Assembly: GCA_022838965.1 (NCBI GenBank)
Contig: JALHDK010000139.1
Span: 1 to 5,555, forward strand
Length of the DNA: 5,555 bases
Reading direction: 5' to 3'
From: Actinomycetales bacterium
Lineage (GTDB): Bacteria; Actinomycetota; Actinomycetes; Actinomycetales; Actinomycetaceae
Shown: in pieces, positions 1-5,555 of the stretch
How positions within the stretch are numbered: position 1 is the first letter of the stretch
Layout: every line of letters begins with the position of its first letter
Notes under the pieces: model-generated
Told to the model about the DNA's origin: nothing
Seen by the model: the letters and a program-made list of their open reading frames with translations, nothing else
Database searches by the model: none
Position numbers and translations under genes: made by a program

Positions 1-2
1 AG

Positions 3-116
3 TCCGGGAAGATGACGAAGGACCTCGCCCTGCTGATCGGCGGGGACCAGCCGTGGCTGACCACCGAGGAGTTCCTCGCGGCCCTGGACGAGAATCTCGC
101 CGCCCGGCTCGCCTGA
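3..116 (+). CDS. icd: NADP-dependent isocitrate dehydrogenase, C-terminal end (partial)
   Basis: Only the last 37 codons and the TGA stop are present; the reading frame is open to the left edge. The enzyme oxidatively decarboxylates isocitrate to 2-oxoglutarate with NADP+ in the cytoplasmic TCA cycle. The visible tail contains SGKMTKDLALLIG, then PWLTTEEFLAALDENL. This resembles the C-terminus of the homodimeric, eukaryote-like NADP-IDH family (MTKDLA followed by a TTEEF helix) and not the E. coli Icd tail or the monomeric type. Catalytic residues lie upstream of the window and cannot be checked. The gene converges on purU with only 3 bp between the two stop codons, so its 3' end and any terminator must overlap purU. 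The family call is fairly secure, but it rests on a short stretch. Confidence 0.82.
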   Translation, partial: SGKMTKDLALLIGGDQPWLTTEEFLAALDENLAARLA

Positions 117-119
117 GCG

Positions 120-964
120 CTACGCGAAGACGACGGTCTTCGACCCGTTCAGGAGCACCCGGTGCTCGGCGTGCCAGCGGACCGCGCGGGCGAGCACCCG
201 CCGTTCGACGTCCTGGCCCTGGGCGACGAGCTCCGCCACCGAGTCCGCATGGGTGGCCCGGGCCACGTCCTGCTCGATGATCGGCCCCTCGTCCAGGTCC
301 GGCGTCACGTAGTGGGCGGTGGCTCCGATGAGCTTGACCCCCCGGGCATGGGCCTGCGCGTACGGCCGCGCGCCCTTGAACGAGGGCAGGAAGGAGTGGT
401 GGATGTTGATCACCTGGCCGGGCAGCTCGCGGCACACGCGGTCCGAGAGGATCTGCATGTAGCGGGCGAGGACGACGAGTTCCACGCCCCTCTCGCGCAC
501 CAGTCCGAGCAGGCGGTCCTCGGCCTCGGCCCTGGTCTCCTTCGTGACCGGCACGTGGTGGTACGGAACGCGGTAGAAGGCCGCGAGTTCCGCGAGATCC
601 GGGTGATTGGACATCACGCCGACGACCTCGATCGGCAGCAGACCCTCCCGTGCGCGGAAGAGCAGGTCCGACAGGCAGTGGGCCTCCCGGGAGGCCATGA
701 TGAGCGTTCGGACGGGACGGCCGACCTCGTCGAGCGCCCACTCCATCTCCAGCTCGGCGGCCAGGGCGGCCAGCGAGGCGCGCAGGGCCTCCTCGTCCGC
801 GATCTGGTCCGCCTGGACACGCATGAGGAAGCGCCCGGAGTCCACGTCCCCGAACTGCTGGGACTCGGTGATGTTGCCGCCGGATCGGGCGATCGCGCCC
901 GTCACGGCGTGCACGATGCCGCGCCGGTCGGGGCAGGACAGGGTGAGGACCAGTTCCCGGGTGC

Positions 965-971
<7 letters not shown>
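120..971 (-). CDS. purU: Formyltetrahydrofolate deformylase
   Basis: The product hydrolyses 10-formyl-THF to formate and THF in the cytoplasm, adjusting the one-carbon pool. With the GTG start at 971-969 it has 283 residues, close to the 280 of E. coli PurU. An N-terminal ACT domain (about residues 5-85) carries CPDRRGIV and GGNITESQQF. A formyltransferase-fold hydrolase domain follows (about 88-283), with REAHCLSDLL, NIHHSFLPSFKGARPY and GATAHYVTPDLDEGPI. By comparison with the PurN/PurU family, the catalytic triad is N189, H191 and D227, all present. The frame stays open far upstream, antisense to mdh, so it does not fix the start. GTG 971 gives the family's usual N-terminus just before the ACT domain; TTG at 986 is an alternative. 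No Shine-Dalgarno precedes either. The THF it releases would feed the glyA-encoded reaction nearby. Confidence 0.95.
125..142. terminator. Perfect hairpin at the icd/purU convergent junction, possible bidirectional terminator
   Basis: CGAAGAC (125-131) and GTCTTCG (136-142) are perfect inverted repeats: a 7-bp stem with a 4-nt loop, starting 8 nt after the icd stop and lying inside the last codons of purU. Being symmetrical, it would fold in transcripts from both strands. No T-tract follows on the + side (ACCCGTTC), so it is not a classical intrinsic terminator. The role is inferred from position only. Confidence 0.35.
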
Positions 972-2051
<1,080 letters not shown>

Positions 2052-2082
2052 GTGGGACAACGAACCCGGCGGGCCGCCGCGG

Positions 2083-2092
2083 ACACTAGTGT
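2083..2092. promoter_or_regulatory. Palindromic -10-like element upstream of the GNAT gene
   Basis: ACACTAGTGT is a perfect 10-bp palindrome. It contains TAGTGT (2087-2092), a TANNNT -10-like hexamer on the + strand, and by symmetry the same hexamer on the - strand. A start about 7 nt downstream would leave a leader of roughly 20 nt before the ATG at 2119. No convincing -35 is visible. It could equally be a regulator-binding dyad. Confidence 0.35.
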
Positions 2093-2118
2093 GGAGGCGT
2101 ACCCGAAAAGGAGAGGAC

Positions 2119-2610
2119 ATGGCCGAGCCCAGAATTGACCTCATCGGCGTCGAGCATGCCGGCGAACTGCTCACGGTGCGCCGTGCGGCGTTCGTGACCG
2201 AGGCCCAGCTCTACGGCGATCCCAACCTGCCCGCCCTCACCCAGACGCTGGAGGAACTGGTCGCGGACATGCAGCGGCCCGATGTCGTCACCATCGGGGC
2301 GTGGATCGGACCGCGGCTCGTGGGTTCGATCCGGGTGGAACTGGAGGGCGAACGGGCCAATCTCGGCCGGCTGGCGGTCGTGCCCGACCTCCACGGCAAG
2401 GGCATCGGGTCGCGCCTGCTCATGGAGGTCCTCAACTACTTGCCGGAGCAGACCCGGGAGGTCTGGGTGTTCACCGGGCAGGACGCGCGCGCCACCCTGC
2501 CGCTGTACGACGCCGACGACGAGGACGCGGAACCCGGCACGCTCACCGAGTCCTACCTGCGCCGGCTCCTCGGCGAGGACGCCACCGGCGCAGCCGCCGC
2601 CGACGCCTGA
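2119..2610 (+). CDS. GNAT-family N-acetyltransferase, substrate unknown
   Basis: A 163-residue protein expected to transfer an acetyl group from acetyl-CoA to an amine; the acceptor cannot be predicted. The GNAT core is visible: an N-terminal helix region (HAGELLTVRRAAFV, 13-26), the strands TIGAWI and LVGSIRVE (58-74), and motif A, LGRLAVVPDLHGKGIGSRLL (82-101). In motif A the HGKGIG turn (92-97) binds the CoA pyrophosphate. EVWVFTG (114-120) is the following strand. Where relatives have a TGxxSxxNxxLYxxxGF tail, this protein has LPLYDADDEDAEPG, an acidic stretch without the conserved Asn or the Gly-aromatic end, then a helix to the C-terminus. ATG 2119 is chosen because AAGGAG (2108-2113) lies 5 nt upstream; a GTG at 2089 in the same frame overlaps the promoter-like palindrome. 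It lies between mdh and glyA on the same strand. Confidence 0.85.
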   Translation: MAEPRIDLIGVEHAGELLTVRRAAFVTEAQLYGDPNLPALTQTLEELVADMQRPDVVTIGAWIGPRLVGSIRVELEGERANLGRLAVVPDLHGKGIGSRLLMEVLNYLPEQTREVWVFTGQDARATLPLYDADDEDAEPGTLTESYLRRLLGEDATGAAAADA

Positions 2611-2615
2611 ACCTC

Positions 2616-2627
2616 GCGGGATCCCGC
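2616..2627. repeat. 12-bp perfect palindrome after the GNAT stop
   Basis: GCGGGATCCCGC is self-complementary and begins 6 nt after the GNAT stop codon. A similar CGGATCCCG recurs at 2637-2645. A hairpin from the palindrome alone would need to sacrifice central bases for a loop, so it is a weak structure. No function can be assigned. Confidence 0.3.
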
Positions 2628-2649
2628 CCGGGCTGCCGGATCCCGTGTG

Positions 2650-2681
2650 CCCCCGCTCCCGGCGGACGGCCGGGACGGGGG
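2650..2681 (+). terminator. Strong GC hairpin between the GNAT gene and glyA
   Basis: The left arm 2650-2663 (CCCCCGCTCCCGGC) pairs with the right arm 2669-2681 (GCCGGGACGGGGG): 13 bp with one bulged C and a 5-nt loop. Only a short TGTTT follows, at 2688-2692. It is probably a terminator for the mdh/GNAT side, of the kind with a poor U-tract seen in high-GC bacteria. Because it lies 49 nt before the glyA start, an attenuator role is also conceivable. Confidence 0.5.
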
Positions 2682-2696
2682 CCGCGGTGTTTCGGG

Positions 2697-2725
2697 TACC
2701 ATTCCGCTGGTTCGGACCACGGAGG
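2697..2725 (+). promoter_or_regulatory. glyA -10-like element and ribosome binding site
   Basis: TACCAT (2697-2702) fits TANNNT and would start transcription near 2709. GGAGG (2721-2725) lies 5 nt before the ATG at 2731 and fixes the glyA start. The expected -35 zone falls in the right arm of the hairpin at 2650-2681 and does not resemble TTGACA. This would drive the glyA-folD-xthA operon. Confidence 0.45.
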
Positions 2726-2730
2726 AACGC

Positions 2731-4014
2731 ATGAGCCAGATCGCCCTCAACCAGCCCCTTGCCGAGGTTGACCCCGAGATCGCCGCCGTCCTGGAGGGTG
2801 AGCTGGAACGGCAGCGCACCACCCTCGAGATGATCGCCTCGGAGAACTTCGTGCCGCGAGCGATCCTGCAGGCCACGGGCTCCGTGCTGACCAACAAGTA
2901 CGCCGAGGGCTACCCCGGCCGGCGCTACTACGGGGGCTGCGAGCAGGTCGACATCGCGGAGAACCTCGCGATCGAGCGCGCGAAGGCCCTCTTCGGGGCG
3001 GCGTACGCCAACGTGCAGCCCCATTCGGGGGCCACGGCCAACGCGGCCGTCCTGCACGCCATGATCAACCCCGGTGATCCGATCATGGGGCTCTCGCTCG
3101 CACACGGCGGCCACCTCACCCACGGGATGAGGATCAACTTCTCGGGCAAGCTCTACGCGGTGCACGCCTACGGGGTGGACGAGCAGACCCACCGCATCGA
3201 GATGGACCAGGTCCGCGAACTTGCGCTCCAGGTCCGCCCGAAGGTGATCATCGCCGGCTGGTCGGCCTACCCCCGGCACCTGGACTTCGCCGCCTTCCGC
3301 GAGATCTCGGACGAGGTGGGCGCGTACCTCTGGGTCGACATGGCCCACTTCGCCGGTCTGGTCGCCGCCGGCGTCCACCCCAGCCCGGTGCCGCATGCCG
3401 ACGTCGTCTCAACCACCATCCACAAGACGCTTGACGGCCCGCGGTCCGGGATGCTGCTGGCACGGGACGCCGAGGCGTGGGGCAAGAAGCTCAACTCCGC
3501 GGTCTTCCCCGGGCAGCAGGGCGGCCCGCTCATGCACGTCATCGCGGCGAAGGCGGTCGCGCTCCGCATGGCCGCGACGCCCGAGTTCAGGGACCGCCAG
3601 GAGCGCACCGTCGCCGGCGCGCAGATCCTCGCTGACCGTCTCACCGCCCCCGACGTCGCCGCTGCCGGGGTGTCCGTCGTGACCGGCGGGACGGACGTCC
3701 ACCTGGTGCTCGTGGACCTGCGCAACTCCCCGCTTGACGGCCGGGAGGCCGAGGATCTGCTGCACGATGCCGGCATCACGGTGAACCGGAACGCGGTCCC
3801 CTTCGACCCGCGGCCCCCGATGGTCACCTCCGGCCTGCGCATCGGCACGCCTGCCCTGGCCACCCGGGGCTTCGGGCCGGAGCAGTTCGCCGAAGTGGCG
3901 GACATCATCGCCGTCGCGCTGCGCGAGGGCCGGGCCGCGGACGTCGCGGCGCTCCGGGAGCGGGTCAGGGCCCTCACCGAGGCCTTCCCGCTCTACCCCG
4001 GCCTGGTTCAGTGA
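2731..4014 (+). CDS. glyA: Serine hydroxymethyltransferase
   Basis: A cytoplasmic PLP enzyme converting serine and THF to glycine and 5,10-methylene-THF, the main entry to one-carbon metabolism. Its 427 residues compare with 417 in E. coli. Recognisable blocks in order are [11 protein letters not shown] (32-42), [17 protein letters not shown] (55-71, with E59 and Y67), HSGATANAA (98-106), HGGHLTHG (125-132, with H128 stacking on PLP), AGWSAYPR (175-182), VDMAHFAGL (202-210, with D203 and H206), the PLP lysine K232 in [11 protein letters not shown], the FPGQQGGP block (259-266) and SGLRIGTPA (367-375, with the carboxylate-binding R370). All catalytic positions are present. D235 in [10 protein letters not shown] is usually Gly, Ala or Arg. 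The frame is open further upstream to 2647, but ATG 2731 has the Shine-Dalgarno and gives the family's normal N-terminus. The stop overlaps the folD start by 1 nt. Confidence 0.98.
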   Translation: MSQIALNQPLAEVDPEIAAVLEGELERQRTTLEMIASENFVPRAILQATGSVLTNKYAEGYPGRRYYGGCEQVDIAENLAIERAKALFGAAYANVQPHSGATANAAVLHAMINPGDPIMGLSLAHGGHLTHGMRINFSGKLYAVHAYGVDEQTHRIEMDQVRELALQVRPKVIIAGWSAYPRHLDFAAFREISDEVGAYLWVDMAHFAGLVAAGVHPSPVPHADVVSTTIHKTLDGPRSGMLLARDAEAWGKKLNSAVFPGQQGGPLMHVIAAKAVALRMAATPEFRDRQERTVAGAQILADRLTAPDVAAAGVSVVTGGTDVHLVLVDLRNSPLDGREAEDLLHDAGITVNRNAVPFDPRPPMVTSGLRIGTPALATRGFGPEQFAEVADIIAVALREGRAADVAALRERVRALTEAFPLYPGLVQ

Positions 4015-4901
4015 TGCCGGCGCTCGTCCTCGACGGCGCGGCCACCGCCGCCAGCATCAAGCGGGAGCTCGCGGCGCGCGTTGCCCTGCTGCGCCAGCGC
4101 GGTGTCGTTCCCGGCCTCGGCACCCTCCTCGTGGGGGAGGACTACGGCTCGCGGAAGTATGTCGCCGGAAAGCACCGCGACTGTGCCGAGGTCGGCATCG
4201 AATCCATCCGGGTGGAACTCCCCGCGGACTCCACGCAGGCCGCCATCGAGGCCGCGGTCGACCAGCTCAACGCGAGCCCGGAGTGCACGGGCTTCATCGT
4301 CCAGCTGCCCCTCCCGCCGCACGTCGACGCCACCCGGGTCCTGGAGCGCCTCGACCCGGCGAAGGACGCCGACGGGCTGCACCCCACCAACCTGGGCCGG
4401 CTCGCCCTCCGGGTCTCCGGGGACGTGGACTCCCCCCTGCCCTGCACGCCCCGGGGGATCATCGAGCTGGGTCACCGTTACGGTGTCGAGTTCTCCCACG
4501 CCGAGGTCTGCGTCGTCGGCCGGGGTGTGACCGTCGGCCGGACGATCGGCCTGCTGCTGACCCGGAAGTCCGTGAACGCCACCGTCACGCTCACCCACAC
4601 CGGCACGCGGGACCTCGCCGCGCACACCCGCCGGGCGGACATCATCGTGGCCGCCGCGGGCTCGCCCGGAATCATCACGGCGGACATGGTGAAGCCCGAC
4701 GCCGTCGTGTTCGATGTCGGCGTCAGTCGGGTCCCTGACGGGGACGGGCGGCTGCGCTTGCGCGGCGACGTGGCCGAGGGCGTCGCGGACGTGGCGGGCG
4801 CCCTCTCCCCGAACCCGGGGGGAGTGGGCCCCATGACGCGGGCCATGCTGCTGGCCAACGTCGTCGAGATGGCGGAGAGGCTGCCGCTGCGCGACGCATG
4901 A
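4014..4901 (+). CDS. folD: Bifunctional methylene-THF dehydrogenase / methenyl-THF cyclohydrolase
   Basis: FolD oxidises 5,10-methylene-THF with NADP+ and hydrolyses the methenyl form to 10-formyl-THF, using the GlyA product. The 295 residues are typical (about 285-300). The N-terminal catalytic domain shows [22 protein letters not shown] (41-62), with Y49 and the catalytic lysine K53, then [10 protein letters not shown] (96-105) and [14 protein letters not shown] (117-130), with D120. The NADP-binding domain shows PCTPRGI (143-149), [16 protein letters not shown] (167-182) and ADIIVAAAG (208-216). The signature [15 protein letters not shown] is at 268-281. The start is ATG 4014, overlapping the glyA TGA by one base (TGATG); a GTG directly before it at 4011 would add one residue. 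No Shine-Dalgarno is visible, which suggests translation coupled to glyA. The 3' end overlaps xthA by 4 nt. Confidence 0.97.
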   Translation: MPALVLDGAATAASIKRELAARVALLRQRGVVPGLGTLLVGEDYGSRKYVAGKHRDCAEVGIESIRVELPADSTQAAIEAAVDQLNASPECTGFIVQLPLPPHVDATRVLERLDPAKDADGLHPTNLGRLALRVSGDVDSPLPCTPRGIIELGHRYGVEFSHAEVCVVGRGVTVGRTIGLLLTRKSVNATVTLTHTGTRDLAAHTRRADIIVAAAGSPGIITADMVKPDAVVFDVGVSRVPDGDGRLRLRGDVAEGVADVAGALSPNPGGVGPMTRAMLLANVVEMAERLPLRDA

Positions 4902-5555
4902 GGGTCTCGTCCGTCAATGTCAACGGCATCCGGGCCGCCCTGCGCAAGGGCCTGAGCCCGTGGCTCGCCTCCCGCGAACCTGACTTCCTCCTGATGCAGG
5001 AGACGCGCGCCGACGCCGGGGTGGTGGCCGCCTCCCTGCCCGGCTGGCACCTCGCCCTCGCCGTGTCCCGACTCCGTGGTCGGGCCGGGGTGGCGATCGC
5101 CAGCAGGGTTGCGCCCGTGGCCGTGCGCTCCGGCCTGCCGGGGGAGGAGGCCGACGTGGACACCGGACGGTGGGTCGAGGCGGACTTCGACCTTCCGGCC
5201 GGCCCGCTCACCCTGGTCTCGACCTACCTGCACTCCGGGACCGCGGGCACCCCCACCATGGCGCTGAAATACTCCCACCTCGACCGGGTGACGGCGCGCC
5301 TGGACGCGCTCGCACGGGAGGCGGCTGCCGCGAACCGGCACGTGCTGGTGGCGGGGGACTTCAACATCGTGCGGGGACCGCTGGATCTGCGGAACTTCCG
5401 CGGCAACCACAACCGGGTGGCGGGAGCGCTTGATCCCGAGATGGCCTATCTGCGGCGCTGGTTCGGGGAGCTCGGCTGGCGGGATGTCCACCGCGACGTC
5501 GTGGGGGAGCGTCAGGGCCCGTACACCTGGTGGTCGCAGCGCGGCCGTGCCTTCG
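4898..5555 (+). CDS. xthA: Exodeoxyribonuclease III / AP endonuclease (partial, runs off the right edge)
   Basis: A Mg-dependent exonuclease/endonuclease/phosphatase-fold enzyme that cleaves at abasic sites and removes 3' blocking groups during base excision repair. 219 codons are visible of a usual 260-280. Motifs seen are VNVNGIRA (6-13, metal ligand N7), [10 protein letters not shown] (29-38, metal ligand E35), GVAIAS (64-69), [10 protein letters not shown] (88-97), STYLHSG (108-114, with Y110 equivalent to catalytic Y109 in E. coli), GDFNIV (153-158, with D154 and N156) and [11 protein letters not shown] (209-219). The catalytic Asp/His pair near the C-terminus lies beyond the window. ATG 4898 overlaps the folD stop as ATGA, and the nearest purine-rich stretch (GGAGAGG, 4874-4880) is 17 nt away, so initiation probably depends on coupling to folD. 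Confidence 0.95.
   Translation, partial: MRVSSVNVNGIRAALRKGLSPWLASREPDFLLMQETRADAGVVAASLPGWHLALAVSRLRGRAGVAIASRVAPVAVRSGLPGEEADVDTGRWVEADFDLPAGPLTLVSTYLHSGTAGTPTMALKYSHLDRVTARLDALAREAAAANRHVLVAGDFNIVRGPLDLRNFRGNHNRVAGALDPEMAYLRRWFGELGWRDVHRDVVGERQGPYTWWSQRGRAF

Noticed and set aside
2067..2079. Short CGGCG/CGCCG hairpin after mdh as a terminator
   Set aside because: Only a 5-bp stem with a 3-nt loop and no T-tract, and such matches are frequent at this GC content.
2089..2118. Upstream GTG start adding ten residues to the GNAT protein
   Set aside because: The GTG lies within the -10-like palindrome and has no Shine-Dalgarno, while ATG 2119 has AAGGAG 5 nt upstream.
2611..2730. Riboswitch in front of glyA
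   Set aside because: The gap is 120 bp and dominated by one GC hairpin; I see no tandem glycine-aptamer, THF or other known aptamer core.
2086..3396. 436-codon - strand open frame across the GNAT gene and glyA
   Set aside because: Antisense shadow of two well-supported + strand genes, with composition typical of GC-rich reverse frames and no recognisable domain.
4478..5491. 337-codon - strand open frame across folD and xthA
   Set aside because: Shadow of folD and xthA. Both sense proteins carry complete family motifs and the antisense product shows none.

Overview
The window is GC-rich chromosomal DNA with tightly packed housekeeping genes. GC-biased codons, GTG and possibly leaderless starts, an actinobacterial-type malate dehydrogenase and a serine hydroxymethyltransferase of the Micrococcaceae style suggest a high-GC Actinomycetota, most likely order Micrococcales (Arthrobacter/Kocuria/Micrococcus-like). 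The assignment rests on remembered family sequences, not on a search.

Layout. Bases 3-116 are the last 37 codons of an NADP-dependent isocitrate dehydrogenase gene (icd, + strand). It converges, with 3 bp between stop codons, on purU (formyltetrahydrofolate deformylase, - strand, 120-971). A 90-bp divergent regulatory gap (972-1061) separates purU from mdh (malate dehydrogenase, +, 1062-2051). After 67 bp with a promoter-like palindrome comes a GNAT-family acetyltransferase gene (+, 2119-2610). A 120-bp gap with a strong GC hairpin and a -10-like element leads into glyA (2731-4014), folD (4014-4901) and xthA (4898 to beyond the window end). These last three overlap by 1 and 4 nt and look like one translationally coupled operon.

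How the genes work together. icd and mdh are TCA-cycle enzymes. GlyA makes 5,10-methylene-THF from serine, FolD oxidises it to 10-formyl-THF, and PurU hydrolyses 10-formyl-THF to formate and THF. The three therefore form a complete one-carbon branch that returns THF to GlyA. XthA is a DNA-repair nuclease (AP endonuclease/3' exonuclease) coupled to folD. The acetyltransferase has no predictable substrate.

There is no rRNA, tRNA, CRISPR array, insertion sequence or mobile-element signature, and no intergenic stretch longer than 120 bp. I found no evidence for a novel system. The points worth a second look are regulatory (divergent purU/mdh region, possible leaderless purU, hairpins at 125-142 and 2650-2681) and one atypical GNAT C-terminus.
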